Counted from the stretch's first letter, positions 1-8,986 are shown. The stretch: 64,000 bases of DNA from DATKKK01 sp964354625 (GCA_964354625.1 CAYHAK010000001.1:26188-90187); one strand, 5' to 3'. Translations and numbers: made by a program. The notes: generated by a model from the letters alone, not told the origin.

Positions 1-105
1 AGGCGGCACTACAAGGAGTATCCGACTGCTGTTGAAGGCTTTGAGGAATGGCGGCTGGGAACAGAGGGCATATTCAAAGTGGCCAAAGCCAAGATAGTAA
101 GCTAA
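1..105 (+). CDS. C-terminal fragment of an unidentified protein
   Basis: Frame 1 is open from the window edge to a TAA at 103-105, giving 34 residues that end in KAKIVS. The composition (charged, no low complexity) looks like real coding sequence, and it lies 38 bp before the next gene on the same strand. Too little is present to assign a family. Confidence 0.5.
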   Translation, partial: RRHYKEYPTAVEGFEEWRLGTEGIFKVAKAKIVS

Positions 106-143
106 GCCACAAGCACGAAACCAACCTGTGAAGTGCAAACATA

Positions 144-827
144 ATGCGCGTAGCTGTTCTAGCCACGGGAGGAAAGGACTCGATTCTGGCACTCTGCCAC
201 GTTTTGCGGGAAGGCCACGAAGTGAAGTATCTGGCCACAATGATCCCGCAGCGCGAAGACAGTTGGATGTTCCACTACCCGAACATTGAATTGATAGACT
301 TGGTGGCCGAGGCCGTTGATATTCCGCTGGCGAAGGCCGAAACCTCCGGAATAAAGGAAGAGGAACTCAAGGACCTCAAGCGCCTGATTGAAACGCTTGA
401 CATGGAAGGCGTTGTTTCAGGAGCCATAGCCTCAGCCTACCAGAAAACGCAGGTAGACCAAATCTGCACACAACTGGGCCTAGCGTCCATAGCGCCACTG
501 TGGCAGAGAGAACCGCTCGACCTACTGAATGAGATATTGAAGCTGAGACTCGAGGTCATCATAACAGGAGCGTACGCTTACGGGCTTGGTGAAGACTGGC
601 TTGGAAGAAAAATCGACGAAGCCACAGTCGCAGACCTAGTCAGCCTCAACAAGAAGTACGGCGTGTCGCTCGTCGGAGAAGGGGGAGAATACGAAACATT
701 GGTCCTCGACGCTCCAATCTACAAGAAGAGAATAGAAGTCGCCGAGACACAAAGAATATGGAAAGACGACAGCGGTTACCTGAAAATCACCCAAGCCAGA
801 CTCAAGAACAAGAAACCACCCGCCTGA
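144..827 (+). CDS. dph6: Diphthine--ammonia ligase (Dph6-type PP-loop ATPase)
   Basis: Predicted to catalyse the last step of diphthamide synthesis on elongation factor 2, amidating diphthine with ATP and ammonium. The N-terminal PP-loop variant TGGKDS is at residues 8-13, the GAIASAYQ segment at 93-100, and the signature EGGEYETLVLD at 179-189, all typical of the archaeal Dph6/ATPase family. The 227-aa length is normal for the family. ATG start at 144; no clear Shine-Dalgarno is visible, and the gene may be read with the gene upstream. Diphthamide on aEF2 is restricted to archaea and eukaryotes, which supports the domain assignment. Confidence 0.88.
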   Translation: MRVAVLATGGKDSILALCHVLREGHEVKYLATMIPQREDSWMFHYPNIELIDLVAEAVDIPLAKAETSGIKEEELKDLKRLIETLDMEGVVSGAIASAYQKTQVDQICTQLGLASIAPLWQREPLDLLNEILKLRLEVIITGAYAYGLGEDWLGRKIDEATVADLVSLNKKYGVSLVGEGGEYETLVLDAPIYKKRIEVAETQRIWKDDSGYLKITQARLKNKKPPA

Positions 828-965
828 ACCTTGCTAGTCAGCTCAGCGTGAAAGCTGCAGCCCGCTTTGGGCATATTTACAGCCTCGCTTTTCCGCTAAT
901 GGTTTGGTTGAAGCAAAGTCCACTTGAAAGATGCTTATGAGGTCTGAAAGAAGTTCTATTGTGGT

Positions 966-973
966 GCGCGCGC
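966..973. repeat. GCGCGCGC intergenic palindrome (example 1)
   Basis: One copy of the dispersed GC-alternating octamer, in the 160-bp convergent space between dph6 and the secreted-protein gene. Otherwise 828-989 shows only a short T/A-rich tract and no gene. See the finding on the motif for the coordinate list. Confidence 0.6.
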
Positions 974-989
974 CAAAAAAAGGAAGTGG

Positions 990-2315
990 TTATTTGACGG
1001 TTAGAATGTCTACCGTCTTCTTTCGCAGTCTGACTGCAGACACTGCAACTGCTATGACTATCGTGGCACCGATCAGTACGAACAGTAAGGTTGTAGGCAT
1101 CCATGGGATTACGTTTTCAACGCCGATGGAAGGATCGTGGATTAGGGTTTTGTTGCCGAAGTATGGGTAGCCGATGAATAGGCGCATGTGCGCTCCTGCG
1201 GAAGTGTATGATGCAGTCACGTCTGTCGTGTCGTATGTTGTGCCGTCTGTAACGATTGCCTGCGGTACGAATTTGAAGAAGCCTGCAAATGTGGCATTGC
1301 CCTTCTCGAGGCGTATCCTGAAGCGTTCTGGTCCCCGATTCTGAAGAGGCGTCTCATCGTTTTCGGTGTTGTCTTGTGCAACGGAAACCTTGTTCCCCTC
1401 TACGTACATGTTTCTGGCAACGGAGACACCTTCTGTGAAGTCGGTGTCGCTGGGGCTTTGAGCATCGTCGTTGGCTGCTTGGAGCTTTGTCATATTGATT
1501 GAGGCCAAGTTGATCCACAGTGCCAAGCCGGTCTCTCCCTTCGGAATGTTGAGACCCAGTTCGTTTAGGTTTTGGATTATCTGGTTGATTTTGTCAGTGT
1601 TCCATTCCCAGTGTTTGACAACTAGGTCGATCTTGAGTTCGCCGGCGTTGACGGTGTACGAGTATTTCCCGTATGCGTCTTCTGTGGCAGGAGTGTAGTA
1701 GAATCGGCATCTGATGATTATGTTGTCTTCTGCGAACTTGAAGTGTTCTCTTTGTCCTGGGACTTCCGCCAATGTGAAGTTGAAGCTCAGGTATTTCACG
1801 GTTCCTCTTGTCACGTTGGTTGGGCCGTCTAGTTCCCATGTGCTGCTACTGAAGGGCAGGAAGGGGGCGTGAAGGGTCGAGTAGTTTCCGATTTCCGCTA
1901 GTGCTCGCCAAATCTGTCCCATGCGCAGTTCATTGTTCCCGAACATGTGTCGTTTCGGCTCGTAGAATTGATCTTGTATTTGCCTTTTCAGCCTTAGCCG
2001 GTCGGCCTGGCATCTCCAGAGGAAGTAAGGTCTTTCGTAGGCCGAGTATTCGACTAGTCCCTTGAATTTGACCACGTTGATGTTGTCGGGATCTTTGGTG
2101 TACCACCATAGGAACATGGGTTTCTTGCCGTCTGCGGGAAAGACTATGGTTATGAGGTCGTTCTGAATGTAGGTCCAGTTTCCGATTGTCTGCAGAGTCA
2201 TTGGTGTTGACGTTTCTTCTGACATTGCAGGCATCACCATCAAGGGTGACGCGATTGAAGCCAGTAGCATTGCCAAAAGAACTGCGGTTTTCTCTCTGTT
2301 TCTCAAACTTTTCAC
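990..2315 (-). CDS. Secreted, C-terminally membrane-anchored protein of unknown function
   Basis: The 441-aa product starts with a signal peptide (charged KSLRNREK, then a hydrophobic stretch to about residue 30) and ends with one transmembrane helix (about residues 408-430) followed by a basic cytosolic tail RLRKK. The ectodomain of about 380 residues is rich in aromatic and polar residues, has few cysteines, and matches no family I recognise. The start is GTG at 2315, preceded by a TATA-like element at 2338-2348 that would give an almost leaderless mRNA. It lies just downstream of a membrane-linked winged-helix regulator on the same strand, with two palindromes in the promoter, so regulated expression is likely. 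Confidence 0.75.
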   Translation of the reverse strand: MKSLRNREKTAVLLAMLLASIASPLMVMPAMSEETSTPMTLQTIGNWTYIQNDLITIVFPADGKKPMFLWWYTKDPDNINVVKFKGLVEYSAYERPYFLWRCQADRLRLKRQIQDQFYEPKRHMFGNNELRMGQIWRALAEIGNYSTLHAPFLPFSSSTWELDGPTNVTRGTVKYLSFNFTLAEVPGQREHFKFAEDNIIIRCRFYYTPATEDAYGKYSYTVNAGELKIDLVVKHWEWNTDKINQIIQNLNELGLNIPKGETGLALWINLASINMTKLQAANDDAQSPSDTDFTEGVSVARNMYVEGNKVSVAQDNTENDETPLQNRGPERFRIRLEKGNATFAGFFKFVPQAIVTDGTTYDTTDVTASYTSAGAHMRLFIGYPYFGNKTLIHDPSIGVENVIPWMPTTLLFVLIGATIVIAVAVSAVRLRKKTVDILTVK

Positions 2316-2337
2316 CTATAAGCACCACGTCAGAAAA

Positions 2338-2348
2338 CGATTTAAGAA
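2338..2348 (-). promoter_or_regulatory. TATA-like promoter of the secreted-protein gene
   Basis: On the minus strand the sequence reads TTCTTAAATCG about 25-30 nt before the GTG start at 2315, the spacing expected for an archaeal TATA box serving a leaderless or near-leaderless transcript. Confidence 0.4.
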
Positions 2349-2354
2349 AATCGA

Positions 2355-2403
2355 TTCGAGAAAACTCGAAGTGAGCTCATCGAAGGTTCGAGGAACCTCG
2401 AAC
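2355..2403. promoter_or_regulatory. Pair of palindromic operator-like sites
   Basis: Two inverted repeats with the same core lie upstream of the secreted-protein promoter. Site 1 (2355-2370) is TTCGAG-AAAA-CTCGAA. Site 2 (2386-2403) is GTTCGAGG-AA-CCTCGAAC. They occupy the gap between the end of the regulator gene (2405) and the TATA element. Repeated cores with dyad symmetry at this position are what a dimeric winged-helix factor would bind. Neither is followed by a T-run in either direction, so a terminator role is less likely. Confidence 0.55.
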
Positions 2404-2404
2404 T

Positions 2405-3211
2405 TCAGGCAAATCTGCCTTGCAGGAACAATATGGCTATGTTTAGATACATCGCGGTTAGGCTTACGACTATGGCTTTGTCAAGTCTTATGCCTTTTCC
2501 GAAGCAGAAAGCTGCGGAAACAAGTAGAAGACTCCAAATCTGCATGGCGACGGTGACGTATTGCACAATCATTGTAGGGAGAAGCGCGTAGTTGAACAGA
2601 AGATGGATATAGGGAAGCACTGCGATTGGAAGGGAGGCCAAGCCTGTGCAAGTGAAAAGCTGGAGGTCGTTGCCGGCACGCTTGTGAAGTAGGTATATGA
2701 GGAGTTCGGCGAAGAGAAACAGGCCTATCCAGTCTAAGAAGAACAGAGCAACCGTTTCCGTGAAGCCATGAGTGGGATATTGGCTGTAGAAGAAGAGGGC
2801 AGGTTCAAGTTCTGCATAGGCAGAGCCTAATGCGCCTGCGAACATGATGGCAATCGAGATAGGCAGCAGCTTGAGTGGTTTGGCGGTTCTTGCGAAAATG
2901 GGTGAAAGGAAAAGCCACTTTCCCAATCGGTGGCTGAAGGTTTCGCTCAGTTCTAGTGTTGCTGGAATGCTGCCCTCCTTTAGGACTCTGAAAAGCACGT
3001 GTCCACGGTCGTTCAGACTGTACTTGTGTTGTTTGTCTTGAACTACGAAGCCTGAAAGCATGTCCAGGTGGTAGTAGACTGTGCCCACGCCTAGGCCTAG
3101 AACGTCGCGTAGCTCTTTGAAGCCGATTTTCTCTTGTGTTCCGAGGACTTCAATTATCTTTCGACGTGTTGGGTTCCTGAGAAGAGTGTAGTGTCGTGAC
3201 AGGTCCTCCAT
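2405..3211 (-). CDS. Winged-helix transcription regulator with C-terminal membrane domain
   Basis: Residues 1-80 form an ArsR-like winged helix (NPTRRKIIEVLG, then the recognition helix near VGTVYYHLDML). The rest of the 268 residues contains about five hydrophobic segments (from about 115 to the C-terminus), consistent with a membrane-embedded sensory half. Such HTH-membrane fusions are common in archaea, and their signal is generally unknown. The ATG start at 3211 follows a minus-strand TATA-like GCATAAATATC around 3258-3268. The secreted protein downstream and the palindromes between the genes suggest that it controls that gene, which is inference. Confidence 0.75.
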   Translation of the reverse strand: MEDLSRHYTLLRNPTRRKIIEVLGTQEKIGFKELRDVLGLGVGTVYYHLDMLSGFVVQDKQHKYSLNDRGHVLFRVLKEGSIPATLELSETFSHRLGKWLFLSPIFARTAKPLKLLPISIAIMFAGALGSAYAELEPALFFYSQYPTHGFTETVALFFLDWIGLFLFAELLIYLLHKRAGNDLQLFTCTGLASLPIAVLPYIHLLFNYALLPTMIVQYVTVAMQIWSLLLVSAAFCFGKGIRLDKAIVVSLTAMYLNIAILFLQGRFA

Positions 3212-3605
3212 GGAGACCGCACCTGGCGTTCTGTTAGAGCATGTTTCGGACTTGATATTTATGCATTCGCGACGTAGTTCCCAGTAGGAATGTTGCGCAT
3301 CACTTGACCCTCAGTCAGTTCGTGCGTGGGGGGTAGAGCTTTGTCCAACCAGTCAAACAAGAACGGCGGTGTGCCCCCCCAGACGCATAGAAATGCAGAA
3401 AGGTTATGGCTGAAACAGAGAAACATGAAGAAGATTGAGTGTCGGGAAGGAGGGAGTCTGATTGATAGGCTTGGACAGTTGGAGAGGAGTTGAGGTTTAA
3501 GGTGCTTTTTGAGGCTGGGGTGCCCGTTTCAGGTATGGCTGCGGGGTTTTAGAAGTCGGAGGTGGCTTTTGCTGTCGAGGCGAGTTTTCTCGCGGTGAAA
3601 GATGA

Positions 3606-3617
3606 TAGCGCGCGCTA
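3606..3617. repeat. Perfect palindrome TAGCGCGCGCTA
   Basis: The most symmetric copy of the dispersed GCGCGC motif: twelve bases identical to their reverse complement, lying in non-coding DNA. Confidence 0.7.
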
Positions 3618-4008
3618 CCAAAACGACTGTGGCAAACACGTGCCAACAATTTTCTCAATGGAACAGAGAAGAGATTCTTGCACGGAACAGAGAATCCAAA
3701 GCGTGCTTTCTCTTCTAGATTTCCCGAAATATCCTCTTGCAGCGAAGAATCCTATCTAGGCAGTTTTCGCCTCATCTTTTGAGTAGAAGATAGAAACATG
3801 AGGCTTTCGAGACTGGCAAAGTATCCGCACAAATGCCTTTTGGAATGAGCGTGGAAGGTAGTCGGTTCTGGCGCGACTAGGCAGAGAAATGTCTGACTTA
3901 TTATGAACAGTCATGTTTGGGACGTTTTTTGGATAAGGTTTGAAAATGATGCCTCTTGAAAACTTTTAAATATGATTTACGCCTAATTACCTGAATGGTG
4001 TTGCTGCA

Positions 4009-4062
4009 TTGCCTAAAAGCGCACAAACAAAGAAGAAAAAGGGTGGAAAGAAAGGAAAATAG
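4009..4062 (+). CDS. Possible lysine-rich 17-aa microprotein
   Basis: A TATA-like CTTTTAAATAT lies at about 3963-3973. A TTG start at 4009, or an out-of-frame ATG at 3995, then falls at transcript-leader distance. The TTG frame encodes 17 residues, PKSAQTKKKKGGKKGK after the start, a very basic peptide. A hairpin (arms CTCTGG and CCAGAG, 4066-4083) and a T-rich tract follow, so the unit looks like a complete tiny transcript. It could instead be a small RNA gene or a decayed gene; there is no homology evidence. Confidence 0.22.
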   Translation: MPKSAQTKKKKGGKKGK

Positions 4063-4428
4063 AACTCTGGCAAACCTCCAGAGCGCATTTTCCTAGCTTT
4101 TTCTTTCTCGGGTGTGCGCGATTGTCTACGAAAAGGAATTTGTAAAGCGCGTAAGTAGTTTGTGTTCGGTTTTGGGCGAGGTCTTATCGCGCGCGGGACA
4201 GATCTCTGCAAAAACATGGGAGATGGGGGTATCATCTATTGAGCGCAAAACAGCGCAATAGATATCTGAAAGCTTCAGTTGCAGTTGGGCCTATGACTAT
4301 GGGGGAGGGGGCGCGCGCGAAGTTCAAGTTATTTGTGGGGAGGTCAAAAACTCTGCACCCTCAAGTGTGGCACGCGAAAGCCCGACAAGCCTGTATCGTT
4401 TACTGGCTGTCCTTTAGGCGAACGTCCG

Positions 4429-5850
4429 TTACTTCTTGTTCATGAGGTATTCGTGGATGGCTCTGGCTGCCTTCTTGCCTGCACCCATCGCGCTGATGAC
4501 CGTGGCCTCGCCTGTTACGATGTCGCCACCTGCGTAGACGCCTTCGATGCTCGTCTTCCCATTCTCATCAGCGACGATCGTTCCCCACTTCGTGACCGCC
4601 AGGCCCTCAGTCGTGCTCTGAATGATCGGGTTGGATGTCCTTCCAACTGCCAAGATGACCGTGTCCACGTCCATCGTGAACTCTGAGCCGCTAACCGTAA
4701 CTGGCCTTCTCCTCCCAGATTCGTCTGGAGGTCCCAGTTCCATGCAGACGCATTCCATGGCCTTCACCCAGCCCTTATCATCGCCAATAAACCTGATTGG
4801 ATTAGCCAGGAACTTGCACAGGATGCCTTCCTCCTCTGCGTTCTCAATCTCCTCTCGCCTCGCAGGCATCTCCTCCCGAGAGCGACGGTAGACAATGCAT
4901 ACTTCCTCAGCCCCCAAACGCAAGGCCGAACGCGCACTATCCATAGCCACATTGCCACCGCCGATAACCACAACATGCTTGCCAATCGAAATAGGCGTGT
5001 CATAGAATGGAAACGCATAAGCCTTCATCAGATTGACCCTAATCAAAAACTCGTTCGCCGAATAGATTCCGCTCAGATTCTCACCAGGCAGCTTCATGAA
5101 AGCAGGTAAACCCGCACCCGTACCAATGAAAACCGCGTCAAAACCCCTTTCTTTCAGCAATTCAGGAATTGTGTATATTCGGCCCACAAGGTACCCGAGC
5201 TTCAGTTCCGCACCCAGGCTCTGAACGTAGTCAGCCTCTGCCTTGACAATCTTTTTCGGCAACCGAAACTCTGGAATTCCATAAACTAGTACGCCACCAG
5301 GAAGATGCAAAGCTTCAAAAATCACGACCTTATGTCCAAGCTTCGCAAGATCGGCCGCAACTGTGAGTCCAGCTGGGCCAGCACCGACCACGGCAACCTT
5401 CTTGCCCGTCGGCGAAGGCTTCTCAGCATCCTTGGCTGTTCCTCTCTCTCTTTCCCAATCAGCCAGCCACCGCTCTAGTCTGCCAATACTCACAGGCTCG
5501 CCAACCTTACCCATGATACAGAACTTCTGGCACTGCTCCTCTTGTGGACAAACACGCCCGCAGACTGCAGGAAGACTATTCTTTTCCTTGATCTTTCTCG
5601 CCGCCTCCTCATACTTTCCCTCTTTGAACAGTTTCACAAAAGCCGGAATGTCTATCTCGACAGGACAGCCTGTCACGCATTGCGGCTTCGGACACTGCAA
5701 GCAGCGGTTTGCTTCTGCCTTGGCCTGCTCCTCAGAATAGCCCAAGGCAACCTCGTCGAAGTTCTTCCGCCGAACCTCAGGCTTCTGCTTAGGCATCGAT
5801 TCGGCTTCTTTCTTGATCTTCGACTTAGGTTTACTTTCCGCCACAAGCAC
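4429..5850 (-). CDS. gltA: NAD(P)H-dependent glutamate-synthase-like / NfnB-type Fe-S flavoprotein
   Basis: This 473-aa protein has the GltD/NfnB architecture. An N-terminal cysteine domain (CLQCPKPQCVTGCP at 50-63 and CGRVCPQEEQCQKFC at 97-111) would bind two 4Fe-4S clusters. It is followed by an FAD-binding Rossmann motif (VVGAGPAGLTVA, about 153-164) and an NADPH-binding motif (VVVIGGGNVAMDSA, about 287-300). It overlaps by 20 bp the upstream gene for an NfnA-like flavoprotein, the gene pair known from NADH-dependent ferredoxin:NADP+ oxidoreductase (NfnAB/SudAB). That pairing makes electron bifurcation a better guess than glutamate synthesis, although a homotetrameric GltA role cannot be excluded. 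Confidence 0.8.
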   Translation of the reverse strand: MLVAESKPKSKIKKEAESMPKQKPEVRRKNFDEVALGYSEEQAKAEANRCLQCPKPQCVTGCPVEIDIPAFVKLFKEGKYEEAARKIKEKNSLPAVCGRVCPQEEQCQKFCIMGKVGEPVSIGRLERWLADWERERGTAKDAEKPSPTGKKVAVVGAGPAGLTVAADLAKLGHKVVIFEALHLPGGVLVYGIPEFRLPKKIVKAEADYVQSLGAELKLGYLVGRIYTIPELLKERGFDAVFIGTGAGLPAFMKLPGENLSGIYSANEFLIRVNLMKAYAFPFYDTPISIGKHVVVIGGGNVAMDSARSALRLGAEEVCIVYRRSREEMPARREEIENAEEEGILCKFLANPIRFIGDDKGWVKAMECVCMELGPPDESGRRRPVTVSGSEFTMDVDTVILAVGRTSNPIIQSTTEGLAVTKWGTIVADENGKTSIEGVYAGGDIVTGEATVISAMGAGKKAARAIHEYLMNKK

Positions 5851-6670
5851 ACCCTCCCCGCGTTTCCCAAAGAAGCGAACTGAACCTTTCCGCAGGCAAA
5901 AACATCCTCTGCCTGTTCACCAACTCATCAAAATCAACACCATGGGCGTCAAACTCGGGCCCATCAACGCACCCGGACTTCATCTTCCCGTCCACCGTTA
6001 CCCGACAGACCCCACACATGCCCATCCCATCAACCATGATCGGCGTTAAAGTCACAATCGTGCGAACGCCGAACGGTCTCGTCATGGCAGACACGGTCTT
6101 CATCATGACAACAGGCCCCCAAGCCACGCAACGATCGAACCTCTCCTTCTCTAGGATCTCTTTGAGAAAATCCAAACCCTTGTAGCCCTTGGAGCCATCA
6201 TCCGTCGCCACGTAGAACCTGTCGCTTAGGCGCTCCATTTCCTTCTCAAAGAAGAGCAGATCTTTGATTCTCGCCCCGACAACCGTGGTCAACGCGTTTC
6301 CCGCTTGCTGCAGAGCTTGAGCCTCGAAAAGCATCGGCGCAATCAGCACGCCGCCAGCAACACACAGGACCCTGCCGAAATTCCTGATCTCGGACGGGTT
6401 TCCCAGCGGTCCAGTTATGTTTCCGATACATTCGCCCTCCTTCAGGCACCCAAGCTGCTTCGTTGTCTTGCCAACCTCGTTGAAAGCAAACTTTATCGTG
6501 CCCTTGCTCGCATCACAGCCCGCCACCGTCAGCGGCACACGCTCGCCCTTCTCGTCAATGATTATGATTATGAATTGTCCTGGCTTAACTTTTTCAGCCA
6601 TTTCCGGAGCATGGACCTCGAACAGCTTGATCTTGGAAGCCAACTCTTTCTTGCTCACAATCTCATACAC
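5831..6670 (-). CDS. Sulfide/dihydroorotate dehydrogenase-like FAD/NAD-binding subunit (NfnA type)
   Basis: The 279-aa protein has the ferredoxin-NADP reductase fold: a beta-barrel FAD domain (about 1-100), an NAD-binding half (from about 105), and a C-terminal cysteine motif (MCGVCRV then a further C about 12 residues on, around 225-242) that should bind a 2Fe-2S cluster as in PyrK/NfnA. The ATG at 6670 lies directly against the stop of the upstream gene (6671), and its 3' end overlaps the NfnB-like gene by 20 bp, so the three genes are translationally coupled. Probable role: small subunit of an Nfn-like transhydrogenase linking ferredoxin, NADH and NADPH. Confidence 0.8.
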   Translation of the reverse strand: MYEIVSKKELASKIKLFEVHAPEMAEKVKPGQFIIIIIDEKGERVPLTVAGCDASKGTIKFAFNEVGKTTKQLGCLKEGECIGNITGPLGNPSEIRNFGRVLCVAGGVLIAPMLFEAQALQQAGNALTTVVGARIKDLLFFEKEMERLSDRFYVATDDGSKGYKGLDFLKEILEKERFDRCVAWGPVVMMKTVSAMTRPFGVRTIVTLTPIMVDGMGMCGVCRVTVDGKMKSGCVDGPEFDAHGVDFDELVNRQRMFLPAERFSSLLWETRGGCACGGK

Positions 6671-7876
6671 TTACTTAGCCTCCGCTGTAGCCAGCTGCGC
6701 CGCCGGCATGGAAGCGATCTTTTGTACAAACTCGGCCAGTTTCTGATCGAAGTCACCAACGCAACGCGGCGAAGCCATGAAGAGCTCAAAACGTTCCAGC
6801 AGACCCATCTTCTTCAGAGCATCCTTCAGCACGGTCATGTTCCGTTCAGCCGTCTCCCTGCCTTCCTGCAGCTTACAATCTTCTGCCGAGCAGACGACCG
6901 CCATAACGCCGGTAAAACCGTCCTCCAAGGCATTTACAACATGAACAGGGTCAAGCGCCTTGAAACAAGGCACCTCCAAGATCACAGCCTTCTTGAACAA
7001 ACTCTCTGGATCATCTAAAGCCTGAAACTCTGACCATTGACAAACAAAAACCAAAACCACAGGAAACTTGCCTTCAGCCTTCAGCTTCTTTGCCGTCTCA
7101 ACGTAACGTCTCATAACGTCCTCGAATTCGAAACCCTTGACCTGAATAGCTGAATGCGGACACACGAGCGCGCAGGCTCCACAGCCCATGCAATCATCAT
7201 AGAGTATCTTCGGGGTTGCGAGCGGTTCCGCTTCTATGGCCTTGTAGGGACAGACATACACGCACTTATCACAACCCACGCACTTCTCAGTATCATAGAC
7301 TACCTTCCGTGAATACTTCACGACATGCAAAGCTTCCTTGCTCAGGCCGAACTGTTCAACAACCGCCCTGCCCAGCACCATGCGTCTAGTGTTTGTCTTT
7401 GTGCCTTCCTTGAACCTGCAAAAAGCATCCTCACACTGGACTGAAACAACGTGTCTTATTCCAGATTTCAACATCTGAAAAACGAACTCGGTTGGAACGC
7501 GCCCCGAACAGGGCAACCGAAGCGGAATGTAGTTCCTTATGTCTAAACCTTGATCTTTCAGAATCTCTTCAATGTCGCATGATGCAGGCGAATTGCCTCG
7601 GCACATCAAAACAAGCGTATCACTTTTACATTTCTCCTGCGCGCTCTTCACATACTTCAGCAGGTTTTCATTATCATAGTAAATCATTTCTATGGCTGAA
7701 GACGGACACGCGCTATAGCAGATCCCGCAGACCTGACATTTCTGCAGGTCTATTTCCACTTTACCCGTTTCAGGGTCTCGATTTATGGCCTCGTACGGAC
7801 AGATGGAATAGCAGATGCTGCATTTGCTGCAAAGGTCTTGGTTGATGCTTATTGCCGTTGCGCATGCCTTGCTCAT
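6671..7876 (-). CDS. Double ferredoxin-MvhD (FlpD-like) iron-sulfur protein
   Basis: The 401-aa protein shows an internal duplication. A 2x[4Fe-4S] ferredoxin (about 8-65, with CSKCSICYSICP and CQVCGICYSACP) is followed by an MvhD/FlpD-like domain (about 80-185, with a CRG segment, an LPCSGRV segment and a C-rich QCEDAFC). A second ferredoxin (about 195-250, CVGCDKCVYVCP and CMGCGACALVCP) is followed by a second MvhD-like domain (about 260-385, with FVCQWS, VPCFKALD and VCSAEDC). MvhD normally passes electrons from a hydrogenase or formate dehydrogenase to HdrA. Its position beside NfnAB-like and HdrA genes suggests a hub carrying electrons between bifurcating flavoproteins. Confidence 0.85.
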   Translation of the reverse strand: MSKACATAISINQDLCSKCSICYSICPYEAINRDPETGKVEIDLQKCQVCGICYSACPSSAIEMIYYDNENLLKYVKSAQEKCKSDTLVLMCRGNSPASCDIEEILKDQGLDIRNYIPLRLPCSGRVPTEFVFQMLKSGIRHVVSVQCEDAFCRFKEGTKTNTRRMVLGRAVVEQFGLSKEALHVVKYSRKVVYDTEKCVGCDKCVYVCPYKAIEAEPLATPKILYDDCMGCGACALVCPHSAIQVKGFEFEDVMRRYVETAKKLKAEGKFPVVLVFVCQWSEFQALDDPESLFKKAVILEVPCFKALDPVHVVNALEDGFTGVMAVVCSAEDCKLQEGRETAERNMTVLKDALKKMGLLERFELFMASPRCVGDFDQKLAEFVQKIASMPAAQLATAEAK

Positions 7877-7936
7877 CTAGCATTTCTCCAACGTTGCACG
7901 GCTCAGAAAGTCTGAGAAGGGATTTCGAACGATATA

Positions 7937-8887
7937 TTACTTTTGGAGCATTTTCTGTTGTCTGTAATATGGTCTTCGAACGAAACCGTAAGCCTCCAAG
8001 GCTGCAGTAATGCCTTGTCCCACAGCGGTTCCAATCTGCTTCACGGGATGATTCGTAACATCGCCTGCAGCGTACACTCCCGCGATGTTCGTTCGCTGCC
8101 ACAGATCAATCTTGATATAGCCTTTCTCATCAGTTGCCACGCCAGCGTCAATTGCCAACTGGCTATTTGGGTCCTCTCCAACTTGGACAAAAACGCCGTC
8201 AACTGGCATTTCCTTGGTTTCTCCACTTTGGATGTTTAGCATTGCCGTTGTGCTGACAAGCTTTTCTCCTTTGATCTCTCTTATCTCCGTGCTCAGCAAG
8301 ATCTCAATGTTCTTCTTCGCCTTAAGTGCGTCTACGAGAGCTTCTTCAGCCCTAAACGTCTCTCTGCGATGCGCGATCTTTACTACGGATGCGAGCTCAG
8401 CAATGTAGAGAGCGGTTATCAACGCCGAGTTTCCGCCTCCGACCACGAGGACCCGTTTGCCCTTGAACAGTGGTCCATCGCAAATTCCGCAATAGCTCAC
8501 TCCTCTTCCGCGAAACTCTTTTTCGCCTGGAATTCCCAGTTCGCGGTAGTGACTGCCTGAAGCGACTATGACCGCTCCTGCTTCGTAGGTTGTCTTCTCT
8601 GTCTTGACGATTCTACGTTCGCCTTTGAGGTCAAGGCTGGTCACGGCCTCAAATTCGCGGATCTGCACGCCTGCAGCCTTCGCGTGCGCCACCATCCTCT
8701 GCGCTAGCTCCATTCCGCTGACGCTTGTGAAGCCCAGATAGTTCTGGACCACTGGCGCATCGGCTGCAGTACCTCCGGCAATCTTCTCTTCAAGAACAAC
8801 CGTTTTCAAGCCGCTGCGAATCCCGTAAATGCCTGCAGCCAAGCCTGCGGCACCAGCGCCGATAACAACGAGATCGAAACTCTCCAA
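7937..8887 (-). CDS. trxB: Thioredoxin reductase-like FAD/NAD(P)-dependent oxidoreductase
   Basis: The protein starts with the FAD motif GAGAAGLAAG near its N-terminus, has the redox CGIC pair in a SYCGICDGPLFKG context and the NAD motif VVGGGNSALI, and ends with the GDVTNHPVKQIGTAVGQG flavin segment, all characteristic of TrxB-family reductases. I place the start at TTG 8887 (LESFDLVVIGAG), giving 316 aa, the family size; the frame stays open up to 9241, but that extension has no TrxB similarity and overlaps the neighbouring gene. The setting among Hdr/Nfn genes makes a role in disulfide or ferredoxin-linked redox likely. The partner thioredoxin is not in the window. Confidence 0.82.
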   Translation of the reverse strand: MESFDLVVIGAGAAGLAAGIYGIRSGLKTVVLEEKIAGGTAADAPVVQNYLGFTSVSGMELAQRMVAHAKAAGVQIREFEAVTSLDLKGERRIVKTEKTTYEAGAVIVASGSHYRELGIPGEKEFRGRGVSYCGICDGPLFKGKRVLVVGGGNSALITALYIAELASVVKIAHRRETFRAEEALVDALKAKKNIEILLSTEIREIKGEKLVSTTAMLNIQSGETKEMPVDGVFVQVGEDPNSQLAIDAGVATDEKGYIKIDLWQRTNIAGVYAAGDVTNHPVKQIGTAVGQGITAALEAYGFVRRPYYRQQKMLQK

Positions 8888-8977
8888 CAGGTAACGCCCT
8901 CTGGCAGACCAGTTTGGTGTGCGCAGTTTATGAATTGTTCGCAGAGGCTTGGCTCGGCCACTTGACTGTTTGCTTTT

Positions 8978-8986
8978 GCGCGCGCG
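8978..8986. repeat. GCGCGCGCG intergenic motif (trxB upstream)
   Basis: Copy of the dispersed GC-alternating motif between trxB and the small gene at 9043-9297. Confidence 0.55.

Larger units (their letters stand above)
3212..4428. other. 1.2-kb gene-poor stretch with GC-alternating palindromes
   Basis: No convincing long coding region is present. It contains a perfect 12-bp palindrome TAGCGCGCGCTA (3606-3617), CGCGCGCG at 4188-4195, GCGCGCGC at 4311-4318, a possible short gene at 4009-4062 with its own promoter, and a hairpin at 4066-4083. Small open frames at 3562-3759 and 4239-4445 have unusual composition and no visible ribosome-binding site. Confidence 0.5.

Noticed and set aside
3562..3759. 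65-aa plus-strand frame
   Set aside because: Composition is random-looking and it runs across the palindrome at 3606; no promoter or ribosome-binding site.
4239..4445. 68-aa plus-strand frame upstream of gltA's end
   Set aside because: It contains the GC-alternating motif as coding sequence, overlaps the gltA 3' end and has no clear ribosome-binding site.
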